In this document: positions 57,401 through 64,000 of the stretch, in pieces | Position numbering within the stretch: position 1 is the stretch's first letter | Layout: each line of letters opens with the position of its first letter | NCBI GenBank assembly: GCA_947632215.1 | Contig: CANROJ010000005.1 | Span: 1-64,000, forward strand | DNA from: an uncultured Flavobacterium sp. | GTDB lineage: Bacteria; Bacteroidota; Bacteroidia; Flavobacteriales; Flavobacteriaceae | Direction: 5' to 3' | DNA: 64,000 nucleotides | Position numbers and translations under genes: made by a program | The notes under the pieces: model-generated | What the model was told of the DNA's origin: nothing | Database searches by the model: none | The model's input: only the letters and a program-made list of their open reading frames with translations

Positions 57401-57500
57401 TATGATTGTTGGTGGTTTACTTACTTGTATGATATTATCTCTAACAGTATTACCACAAGTATTTTACTGGGTATACAAAAATAAAGACAAAAATAAATAA
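54405..57500 (+). CDS. Heavy-metal RND permease (CzcA/CusA family)
   Basis: 1031 residues, HME class, starting FSLKNQLIIFFLTGLLIVLG then NTPIEAFPDVTNTRTRVITQ (typical CzcA-like). The TM4 proton-path motif reads MGAIDFGLLLEGTLVIVE: Asp395 and Glu408 match the usual DFG and VE positions, but the middle acidic residue, normally Asp in DG, is Glu401. Periplasmic EFIPKLNEGALYVRATLPNS and GAKSQLVVKIFG-like VAGVKSQLVVKIFGNDL follow. The usual methionines that mark Cu/Ag-specific CusA are not evident, so a divalent cation (Zn, Co, Ni, Cd) is more likely. Confidence 0.92.
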   Translation: MRKFIQNIVSFSLKNQLIIFFLTGLLIVLGVICLKNTPIEAFPDVTNTRTRVITQWPGRSAEEIEKFVTIPIMKQMNSIPKKAEVRSISLFGLSVVTVIFEDDVDDFYAQQYTSNKLQGFDLPQGAEAQVEPPYGATGEIFRYVIRSNRPLKDITAIQEWVIETELVTIAGVADIVSFGGEEKIYEIKVNPTQLSSYGLSPIDLYEAVSNSNINTGGDIIERGAQAYVVRGIGLLESLSDIENILITTRDNVPILVKHVAEVDISAKPRLGQVGLQDQEDLVQGIVVMLRGENPNEVIPRLKQKIEELNSTILPKDVQIEPFIDRTQLVDATVNTVTKNILEGILLVSIIVFIFLYNWRTTIIVASVIPLSFLFAIIMLRIQNLPANLISMGAIDFGLLLEGTLVIVETVFVSMQAKAHKVGMLKFNKMSKSGLIKKSISSVAIYIVFAQIILIVALFPIFSFQKVEGKMFSPLAFTLGYALLGSLILSITYVPVMCKALLKKNIKEKENKVSRLFSKNLYKLFLLSTKYKKTTIACFVALIVICGIRFMDYGTEFIPKLNEGALYVRATLPNSINLNESSALAKEMKEKIRGFEQVEFVLNQIGRPNDGTDPTGFFNIEFHIQLYPQSQWKNKLSKEQLIEQIRSELEAYPGIIFGFSQPIQDNVEEYVAGVKSQLVVKIFGNDLFKLENYADQVADAIKDVQGIKDLNVYRNIGLPELRIKLHDHKMARYGVDMASAQAVLEMAIGGRAATSFYEQERTFDVRIRFAKEYRDDHQKIGAILIPTNLGTNIPLSEISTISYITGPTFIYREANSRYIAVGFSIDGRDLGTTIKEAKSKVEQIKTIPKNTKVVWAGEFESKERATAQLALIVPGVLLLILFLLYLNFRTIKDTLISALTLPFAFIGGFVSLWLTGTTFGISAGIGFIILFGVATIDGIVLIGVMRDNLREGLALTKAIDKGVQSRIRPIIMIALMGSLGLLPAALSSEMGSEIQKPLAIMIVGGLLTCMILSLTVLPQVFYWVYKNKDKNK

Positions 57501-57550
57501 CAAAGCACTACAAGGGTTCAGGATAAAATCAGCCTTAATATAAAAACAAA

Positions 57551-57583
57551 AAAATAGCACAGGCTTTACTGTGCTATTTTGAT
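57551..57583. terminator. Bidirectional terminator between czcA-like gene and mltG
   Basis: AAAATAGCACAG (57551-57562) pairs with CTGTGCTATTTT (57569-57580), A-run before and T-run after. Confidence 0.9.
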
Positions 57584-57606
57584 TTTATTTGTAATTATCT
57601 TTAGAT

Positions 57607-58644
57607 CTAACGAATACCTTGTTGATTTAAATAACGATGATATTTAGCACTATTGGCATTATGCTCTCTTAGTGTTTTTGCAAATTCATGATAACCTAAG
57701 TTCTCCACACTAGCGCAAAAATAAATATAATCGTGCTGCTCTGGATTAAGTACAGCCTCTATGGAGCTCTTATCTGGCATTACAATTGGTCCAGGAGGTA
57801 AACCTGGATTTAAATAGGTGTTATAAGCAGATTCAACTTCTTTGTGTTTGTTTAACACTCTAAATATTGGAGTATCCCAATCATTAGAAGCAAGCTTATA
57901 ACTGTAGACTAGAGTTGGATCTGCCTGCAAAGGCATACCTATTCTAAGGCGGTTCAAGTAAGCTCCTGCTACCTTAGCTCTTTCATCTACCTTGGCTGTT
58001 TCTTTTTGAACAATAGAGGCCAAAATTGAAACCTCCACAGGACTTAAGCCTAAAGAGTCCGCTTTAGCTCTACGCTCCTTTGTCCAGTAACGCAAATAAT
58101 CCCCATGTAATTTATTTCTTAATTTTATTGGATTTACGTTCCAGTAAACCTCATAGGTATCGGGTAAAAAGCCACTCAACACATTCTGGGTAGTAAAACC
58201 ATTATCTTCCAAAAACTTAGGGTTATAAAAAGCTTCTAAAATATCCAAAGAATCTGCCTCTATTTGGGTAGATAGACGCTGAGCTAAATTCTCAATGCGC
58301 TCTTGGTTATTGAATGTTAAACGAACCGGGATGTTTACTCGTAAGGCTTCAATGATATCATAGCTATTCATACCATTTCTTAGTTTAAATCTACCCCTGA
58401 TAACGTTATAAGGATATTGCCTTTGTTCGGATATCTCTAAAAATCCATCTTTATCATTTAAGTAAGGAGATATGACATCTAATACGTCATAGAAGTTATC
58501 GGATTCCTTTACGTAAATAAATTGCTCTTGATCCCATCCATTCAAATTCGGGGAGAATGCCTTTTGGTACCAAAAGTACAAGTACCCCATTAGTCCAAAT
58601 ACACCTACTACGGATATTAGAACAACAATGTTTTTAATTTTCAT
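57607..58644 (-). CDS. mltG: Endolytic murein transglycosylase
   Basis: 345 residues. One N-terminal membrane helix (IKNIVVLISVVGVFGLMGYL), a LysM-like region, then the YceG domain: SLGLSPVEVSILASIVQKET (catalytic Glu in the KET segment, about 216), AYLNRLRIGMPLQADPTLVYS, YNTYLNPGLPPGPI and the late YIYFCA. It cuts nascent glycan strands at the inner membrane. It is the last gene of a minus-strand group with a GNAT gene and dapF. Confidence 0.92.
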   Translation of the reverse strand: MKIKNIVVLISVVGVFGLMGYLYFWYQKAFSPNLNGWDQEQFIYVKESDNFYDVLDVISPYLNDKDGFLEISEQRQYPYNVIRGRFKLRNGMNSYDIIEALRVNIPVRLTFNNQERIENLAQRLSTQIEADSLDILEAFYNPKFLEDNGFTTQNVLSGFLPDTYEVYWNVNPIKLRNKLHGDYLRYWTKERRAKADSLGLSPVEVSILASIVQKETAKVDERAKVAGAYLNRLRIGMPLQADPTLVYSYKLASNDWDTPIFRVLNKHKEVESAYNTYLNPGLPPGPIVMPDKSSIEAVLNPEQHDYIYFCASVENLGYHEFAKTLREHNANSAKYHRYLNQQGIR

Positions 58645-58651
58645 TATTTTT

Positions 58652-59173
58652 TTAAAATATTAATTGATATAATGCCTCATCTTTATACCCCTTATTGGTA
58701 CGAGTCCACTGTTTTTTGACTCCCACAAGAGTAAATCCACTTTTCTCAAATAAAGCAATACTTGCTTTATTATCACAAGTGATATTAGCATATAGTTGAT
58801 GCAAATATAAATGTTCTTTAGCGTAATCCATAACCATTTGTAAGGCCATGGAGCCAAAGCCTTTTTGCCTTTGGCTATCTTGCTTGATAACGATGCCAAG
58901 ACCCGCTCTACTATTGGTGGGGTCAAAGTCAAATAAATCTATTAATCCCAGTGTTTGGTTATCTACAGAATCACAAATAACCAATCGCAATTGTTTAGCA
59001 GAATAAATGTCCATATGAGCATTCTCTAAATATTGCTTAATTAAATATCTACTGTATGGGGTTTGAGTATTACTTACCTCCCACAATTTAATATCATTTT
59101 CAATTTGATAAATAAATTCCAAATCCTCTGGTTCCAGGGCTCTTAAAAAGATAGTATCTCCTTGTATAAACAT
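58652..59173 (-). CDS. GNAT acetyltransferase
   Basis: 173 residues. FLRALEPEDLEFIYQIENDI is the N-terminal strand-helix of the RimL/SpeG group, GIVIKQDSQRQKGFGSMALQ the acetyl-CoA loop, and ITCDNKASIALFEKSGFTLV the C-terminal signature. Substrate unknown (spermidine-type or protein N-terminus). It is 3 bases from dapF and 8 from mltG, so it is co-transcribed with them. Confidence 0.85.
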   Translation of the reverse strand: MFIQGDTIFLRALEPEDLEFIYQIENDIKLWEVSNTQTPYSRYLIKQYLENAHMDIYSAKQLRLVICDSVDNQTLGLIDLFDFDPTNSRAGLGIVIKQDSQRQKGFGSMALQMVMDYAKEHLYLHQLYANITCDNKASIALFEKSGFTLVGVKKQWTRTNKGYKDEALYQLIF

Positions 59174-59175
59174 TT

Positions 59176-59961
59176 CTATTTTATTTTAACTTCTCCTTGA
59201 AACACAAACTGCGCAGGTCCTATTAAATACACATCGGTAAACTTGCCATTATCTTCTTTGAATTCTATTTGCAAATCACCACCTAAGACACTAATATCTA
59301 TAGTAGTACTATCGGCTTTTTTAAGTGCATACATGCTTAAAGCAACTGCTGTGGCTCCTGTTCCACAGGAAAGAGTCTCATCCTCTACCCCTCTTTCGTA
59401 GGTGCGTATATTAAAGCGGTTTGGTCCCTCTTGTTCTACAAAGTTAACATTACTTCCACTTAAGCCATATAAATCTCCATGAGAAATACTTTGCCCTCTA
59501 GAATACACACTATAGCGGTCCAAATCCCTTACTAAAGCAACATGGTGCGGACTACCAGTATCAACAAAACTATGTTTATCATAAAGCTCCACTTTATCTA
59601 CATCCTTCATCTTCACACTTACTATAGATCCACTTATTGTAGCGCTATGCTGGCCATCATTTGCCTGAAAAGTACACACATCTTTGACAATACCTAAATC
59701 CCGTACAAATGCAACACTGCAACGTGCTCCATTACCACACATACTACTAGGATTACCATCGCTATTGACATACTCCATAGTGAAATCACTATTATACAAA
59801 GTATCGTTATGAATCAAAATAAGCCCATCGGCTCCTATACCAAAACGTCTATCGCATAAGTGTTCAATTAATTCTTTGTTCTTAGCATCAAAGATATTTT
59901 CTCTATTGTCAATTAAGATAAAATCATTCCCTGTTGCTTGGTATTTGTAAAACTTCAGCAT
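59176..59961 (-). CDS. dapF: Diaminopimelate epimerase
   Basis: 261 residues, two-fold pseudo-symmetric. MLKFYKYQATGNDFILIDNR is the family start; the two catalytic cysteines are in SMCGNGARC and TLSCGTGATAV. It interconverts LL- and meso-diaminopimelate for peptidoglycan and lysine, the same pathway as dapD. A -7 box TAAATTTG (59991-59984) lies 23 bases upstream and drives dapF-GNAT-mltG. Confidence 0.95.
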   Translation of the reverse strand: MLKFYKYQATGNDFILIDNRENIFDAKNKELIEHLCDRRFGIGADGLILIHNDTLYNSDFTMEYVNSDGNPSSMCGNGARCSVAFVRDLGIVKDVCTFQANDGQHSATISGSIVSVKMKDVDKVELYDKHSFVDTGSPHHVALVRDLDRYSVYSRGQSISHGDLYGLSGSNVNFVEQEGPNRFNIRTYERGVEDETLSCGTGATAVALSMYALKKADSTTIDISVLGGDLQIEFKEDNGKFTDVYLIGPAQFVFQGEVKIK

Positions 59962-59983
59962 ACTTCCTTTTACTTTTTACTCA

Positions 59984-59991
59984 CAAATTTA
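59984..59991 (-). promoter_or_regulatory. -7 box (TAAATTTG) of the dapF operon
   Basis: Exact TAnnTTTG on the minus strand, 23 bases before the dapF ATG, in the divergent region with degP. Confidence 0.6.
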
Positions 59992-60097
59992 CATTTTTTA
60001 TTGGTTAACTCACCTGTTAACCTTGGGTTAAAGGTAGCATTAATTGTCAAAATATATAATATTTTTACTTGTATTACTTTAAAAAACAGACCTCGAG

Positions 60098-61498
60098 ATG
60101 AAAAAATTTTTTTCTTTATTATTTATTTCAATTTTAAGTGGTGTGATAACTCTTTTAGGGTATAAGTATTATCTACAACAAGAGGATCAACCACTTTTTC
60201 AAGAACAACAATTCTTTGAACAAACCACCTCAAGCCAAACTAATATAGCGCCCTTAAATTACAATGCCTATGATTTTATTCCTGCGGCTAATAAGGCGGT
60301 AAAAGCAGTAGTCCACGTCAAGAATGTAAGCTATCAAAAAAACAACGCTCCAAGTATCTTGGACTATTTTTACGGTTCCTCTGCCGCTACAAAACCAAAA
60401 ATTCAAGTCGGAATGGGTTCTGGTGTTATTATCAGCTCTGATGGCTATATTGTTACCAATAGCCACGTGATTCAAAATGCCTCAGAATTAGAGGTAACCT
60501 TGAATGACAACACCATATATAAAGCAGTTTTAATTGGTAGTGATAAGCAAAGTGATATCGCACTTTTAAAAATTGAACCACGCCAGGATCTGCCATACTT
60601 AGAATTTGCAGATTCCGATGCCATTGAACTAGCCCAATGGGTATTAGCCGTTGGTAATCCTTTTAATTTAACCTCTACGGTGACCGCTGGGATAATCTCG
60701 GCAAAGGCTCGTAATTTAGAACAAACTGGCATTGGAAGCTTTATCCAAACCGATGCGGTGATAAACCCAGGAAACAGCGGTGGAGCCCTGGTTAATAGCC
60801 AAGGAGAATTAATAGGCATCAACACGTTGATATCCTCCAATACCGGATCCTATGTTGGATACGGCTTTGCTGTACCTTCTAATTTAGCCAAGAAAATAGT
60901 CCAAGATCTTACGGAATTTGGCCGAGTTCAACAAGCCATCCTCGGAGTAAGCGGCGCGGAGTTAAACCCAAGGGTTGCAGAGCACTTAAATATTGATTCT
61001 ACCCAAGGTTTTTACATAAGTAGTATAGACCCTAGAAGTGATGCATTAAATAAAGGTTTACAAACAGGAGATATAATTACTCACATCGATAATAAGAAGA
61101 TTATAAGCTTTGCTGATTTAAAAAATATATTATACTCTAAGAATCCCTCAGACACAGTGGTAATTACTTTTATAAGAAATAATAAACCCATGCAAACAAG
61201 GGTATCGTTAATGAGCGATAACCCAAATACAGTAGTCTATAAAGGTTTTAGTTTTGAGCAAGGTAAAAAAGCAAAGCCTAATCAAAGAAATTCTTCCATT
61301 GTAATTACTGAGCTACAAAATCCAGATTATAGTAATTACAAAGATGCCCTTGTCCATAGTACTTTAATAACTATCAATGATACAAAGATAGATTCTATAG
61401 AAGATCTACAAAGATTATTGGATAGGTTCTCAAACCAGCAAAAGATTAAAGTAAATATAATAACCCAAAAAGGTGAATATCTTAGCTTTTTACTATAA
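60098..61498 (+). CDS. DegP/HtrA-type periplasmic serine protease
   Basis: 466 residues. An N-terminal anchor or signal (FFSLLFISILSGVITLLGYK) is followed by a trypsin-fold domain with the triad His in VTNSHVIQNA (about 123), Asp in SDIALLKI (about 152) and Ser in NPGNSGGALVN (about 227), then two PDZ domains (first near VSGAELNPRVAEHLN; second near IVITELQNPDY). It degrades or refolds misfolded envelope proteins. It is divergent from dapF. Symbol left blank because DegP, DegQ and DegS roles cannot be separated. Confidence 0.93.
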   Translation: MKKFFSLLFISILSGVITLLGYKYYLQQEDQPLFQEQQFFEQTTSSQTNIAPLNYNAYDFIPAANKAVKAVVHVKNVSYQKNNAPSILDYFYGSSAATKPKIQVGMGSGVIISSDGYIVTNSHVIQNASELEVTLNDNTIYKAVLIGSDKQSDIALLKIEPRQDLPYLEFADSDAIELAQWVLAVGNPFNLTSTVTAGIISAKARNLEQTGIGSFIQTDAVINPGNSGGALVNSQGELIGINTLISSNTGSYVGYGFAVPSNLAKKIVQDLTEFGRVQQAILGVSGAELNPRVAEHLNIDSTQGFYISSIDPRSDALNKGLQTGDIITHIDNKKIISFADLKNILYSKNPSDTVVITFIRNNKPMQTRVSLMSDNPNTVVYKGFSFEQGKKAKPNQRNSSIVITELQNPDYSNYKDALVHSTLITINDTKIDSIEDLQRLLDRFSNQQKIKVNIITQKGEYLSFLL

Positions 61499-61610
61499 AT
61501 TTACAGAAAGAGAAAGACTTTTTACAAAAAATAGGATTTAAGCTTTTACTCTTGATTTATTCATTTAAAATATGGAATTTTGCGGTAACTTATACAACAC
61601 AATCTAATCC

Positions 61611-63059
61611 ATGGAAAATACAAATTTATACGACAAAGAATTAGCTTTTCAAGCAGATCGTAGAAAGGCATGTGTAGAATTTATTAAAATCGCTAGCGAC
61701 TTATGGTATGATAAATCTATCGAATTATTAATGTTCCGTAATCAACTTATTGATAGAAGCGTTAGTGATATTATCAACCTTCACGAATATGCAGCTAAAT
61801 TCGTAAGTAAACCAATTAATATTTTTGATACTGTTGAAATTGCAAAAGCAATTCAACAAGCTGATTTACCTCCATCTAGAATTGATATCGGTAAGTTAAC
61901 TTATGAATACCAATTAGAAGAAAATACTGCAGTTGATGCATTATCTTTTGTTACAAATAAATTAAAAGACGCCAAAGATACCGAACAACTCGTTCCTAAG
62001 GATGTAGTTCTTTACGGTTTTGGACGTATTGGACGCTTGTTAGCTCGTGAGCTAATGAACAAAATTGGAAAAGGACAACAAATGCGCCTTCGTGCAATTG
62101 TAACTCGTGATAAAGACGATGCTACTTTATTAGAAAAACGTGCTTCTCTATTAAAATATGACTCTGTTCACGGTAACTTCGAAGGTTCAGTAGTGGCTGA
62201 TCCACAAAACAAAGCATTAATCATCAATGGACACACAGTACATATGATTTCTGCTAATTCACCGGAAGAAATTGATTACACACAGTACGATATTGATAAT
62301 GCTTTAATTATTGATAACACAGGAGTTTTCAAAACAGAGCAAGAATTAGCTCGTCACCTATCTTCTAAAGGTGCTGCTAAAGTTTTACTTACAGCTCCAG
62401 GAAAAGGTATCCCAAACATCGTACAGGGAGTTAACCAAAAAGAGTACGACCCAGAAACAGTAGACATCTGGTCAGCGGCTTCTTGTACTACAAACGCTAT
62501 TACTCCAATCTTAAAGGTAATGGAAGACAACTTTGGTGTAGTTAAAGGACACTTAGAGACCATTCACGCCTATACTAATGACCAAAACCTTGTGGACAAT
62601 ATGCATAAGAAGTACCGTCGTGGTAGAGCTGCTGCATTAAACATGGTTATTACAGAAACAGGAGCAGGAAGTGCTGTGGCTAAAGCTTTACCGCAATTAG
62701 CTGGAAAACTAACTTCAAATGCTATCCGCGTACCTGTACCAAATGGTTCTTTAGTTGTATTAAACTTAGATATTAATAAAGCTACTACAGTACAGGAGTT
62801 AAACCAAGTAATGCACAACGCTGCTTTACAAGGGGATTTAGTAGAGCAAATCAAATACTCTATCAACAACGAACTAGTATCTTCTGATATTGTTGGAACT
62901 TCTGCTCCATCTATCTATGATAGTAAAGCTACCATTGTTTCGGCAGATGGAAAAAGCGTAGTATTATATGTATGGTATGATAACGAATATGGTTATAGCC
63001 ACCAAGTAATTCGCTTAGCCAAATACATCGCTCAAGTAAGACGTTACACTTACTACTAG
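61611..63059 (+). CDS. Glyceraldehyde-3-phosphate dehydrogenase, long form
   Basis: 482 residues, about 145 longer than classical GAPDH because of an N-terminal helical extension (RRKACVEFIKIASDLWYDKS). The Rossmann start is DVVLYGFGRIGRLLARELM near residue 130, the catalytic cysteine is C292 in ASCTTNAITP, with ETIHAYTNDQ and the RRGRAAALNM phosphate segments and a final WYDNEYGYSHQVIRLAKYI. Long-form GAPDHs of this sort are known in Bacteroidota. It catalyses the NAD(P)-linked oxidation of glyceraldehyde 3-phosphate. Own terminator. Confidence 0.93.
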   Translation: MENTNLYDKELAFQADRRKACVEFIKIASDLWYDKSIELLMFRNQLIDRSVSDIINLHEYAAKFVSKPINIFDTVEIAKAIQQADLPPSRIDIGKLTYEYQLEENTAVDALSFVTNKLKDAKDTEQLVPKDVVLYGFGRIGRLLARELMNKIGKGQQMRLRAIVTRDKDDATLLEKRASLLKYDSVHGNFEGSVVADPQNKALIINGHTVHMISANSPEEIDYTQYDIDNALIIDNTGVFKTEQELARHLSSKGAAKVLLTAPGKGIPNIVQGVNQKEYDPETVDIWSAASCTTNAITPILKVMEDNFGVVKGHLETIHAYTNDQNLVDNMHKKYRRGRAAALNMVITETGAGSAVAKALPQLAGKLTSNAIRVPVPNGSLVVLNLDINKATTVQELNQVMHNAALQGDLVEQIKYSINNELVSSDIVGTSAPSIYDSKATIVSADGKSVVLYVWYDNEYGYSHQVIRLAKYIAQVRRYTYY

Positions 63060-63094
63060 TAGATATTTTACTCTAGAAAAAGAGTCAGAAATAC

Positions 63095-63127
63095 AAAAGC
63101 CCTAGAAAATTTTCTAGGGCTTTTTTT
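63095..63127 (+). terminator. Intrinsic terminator after the GAPDH gene
   Basis: Perfect 14-bp stem AAAGCCCTAGAAAA with TTTTCTAGGGCTTT, then T run. Confidence 0.93.
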
Positions 63128-63269
63128 CTATAACATATATAAGTATCCGCCTGACCAACCCCACCTTTGCTAGTTTAGTATAAGGTAATCAAGCAAGTAC
63201 ATATATAAGACTGTTTTAACAATGAGTTTTATAGAGTTGAATTATTACAAGACTGCATTATCTATAGAA

Positions 63270-63839
63270 CTACTTCTTAATTAACTCATCTAAACAGACT
63301 CTAAATTTACTGCTATTCCAATTGGCAGCTCTAAACTTTTTAGCTACTAAATTACTGTTTTTATCTATCACAAAAGAGGCAGGTAAACTCTGGGAATATA
63401 TAACCCCTGGAGCAGAAGCATTTGTAAAGTATACCGGAAGAGTATACTTATTGTTTTGTTGAAATTCAGCCACAACCCCTGGATCTTGATTTGTTATAAA
63501 TAAAAAAACTACCTTATCTTTATAATCCTCATAGAGAGCTTGAAAACTTGGTTTCTCAGCTAAACATGGCGGGCACCAAGTAGCCCAAAAATTAATAATA
63601 ACCACCTTGTTGCTCAGCTGGCTAAAATCGAACTCTTTGCCAGCTTGGTCATAAATTTTCCAGTCTCCGTAGTCCACATGTTGATAATCTTCTACCTTCT
63701 CTAAAGTAGGACTCATAGCTATTACCCTATTGAGCCACACCTTAAGGCTAGTTCCCAAAGGAGTAAAGACTAGTAGTAGAATGAGTCCAACCCAAATAAT
63801 ATTTGAAACCTGACTCTTTTTTTTACTTTTTTTGTTCAT
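63270..63839 (-). CDS. TlpA-like thiol-disulfide oxidoreductase (thioredoxin fold)
   Basis: About 189 residues from the ATG at 63839 (MNKKSKKK), with one membrane helix (NIIWVGLILLLVFTPLG) that serves as an anchor and a periplasmic thioredoxin-fold domain. The active site is ATWCPPCLAEKPSF, the cis-Pro is in LPASFVIDKN, and the FDFSQLSNKVVIINFW strand precedes it. It may reduce or help form disulfides, for example in cytochrome maturation. An ATG at 63869 would only add residues before the anchor. Confidence 0.87.
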   Translation of the reverse strand: MNKKSKKKSQVSNIIWVGLILLLVFTPLGTSLKVWLNRVIAMSPTLEKVEDYQHVDYGDWKIYDQAGKEFDFSQLSNKVVIINFWATWCPPCLAEKPSFQALYEDYKDKVVFLFITNQDPGVVAEFQQNNKYTLPVYFTNASAPGVIYSQSLPASFVIDKNSNLVAKKFRAANWNSSKFRVCLDELIKK

Positions 63840-63869
63840 TTTTTCTTTCCAACAATAAATTTTTATCAA

Positions 63870-64000
63870 TATTACGCCAAAGATTGCATTTTAATGGATT
63901 TTACGCGCGTTAAATAACTTAAAAAATATGCTAAGTACACAATCAATAGCATTTAAAACAATCCTTGAGCTAGATAATAGGTAAATACATAGAGTAGAGC
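63870..64000. other. Right edge, nothing recognised
   Basis: 131 bases with no gene or hairpin that I can support. Confidence 0.5.

Overview
The window is an AT-rich (roughly one-third G+C by eye) stretch of chromosome from a member of the Bacteroidota, most likely a flavobacterium. Support: several starts are preceded by the Bacteroidota -7 box TAnnTTTG with A-rich rather than Shine-Dalgarno leaders; an S24 repressor/DinB/short DnaE cassette; a single-chain 1223-residue PurL; a bifunctional HisB; and a 482-residue GAPDH with an N-terminal extension. No rRNA, tRNA or CRISPR array was seen.

Layout. 0-5.5 kb: relic of a divergent-AAA regulator, then a damage-tolerance cassette (S24 repressor divergent from dinB-dnaE). 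5.6-13.1 kb: sparse accessory DNA with a SUKH gene and a relic of its paralogue, a GNAT gene, a dead RelBE-type toxin-antitoxin pair, a zinc alcohol dehydrogenase, two paralogous 66/67-residue proteins, broken fragments and an Lrp regulator. 13.7-20.9 kb: FUSC transporter, beta-hydroxyacid dehydrogenase, dapD, purL. 21.4-24 kb: live higBA, dead hipA, an exported hydrolase. 24.6-31.4 kb: minus-strand his operon hisG-D-C-B-A-F-IE with a leader-peptide attenuator (five consecutive His codons, then a terminator) and no hisH. 32-41.5 kb: lipoprotein, aminopeptidase P, SWIM protein, gcvT, IS66 and Fic fragments, yebC, zinc metallopeptidase. 41.6-48.7 kb: a membrane protein and a tripartite RND drug pump behind a sigma-54-type promoter. 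48.8-57.5 kb: IS256 relic, then a metal-efflux locus (response regulator, sensor kinase, CzcCBA-type pump). 57.6-64 kb: mltG, a GNAT gene, dapF, degP/htrA, gapdh and a TlpA-like thioredoxin.

How it fits together. Core biosynthesis (His, purine, DAP/lysine, one-carbon), envelope upkeep (MltG, DegP, TlpA-like) and two RND pumps are intact and mostly closed by clear intrinsic terminators. The gaps between them carry decayed stress/defence and mobile modules (RelBE, HipA, SUKH copy, Fic, divergent-AAA, IS66, IS256), which suggests past gain and loss of accessory DNA. The two most informative observations are the histidine attenuator and the absence of hisH from an otherwise complete his operon. 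I did not find a clearly new multi-gene system.
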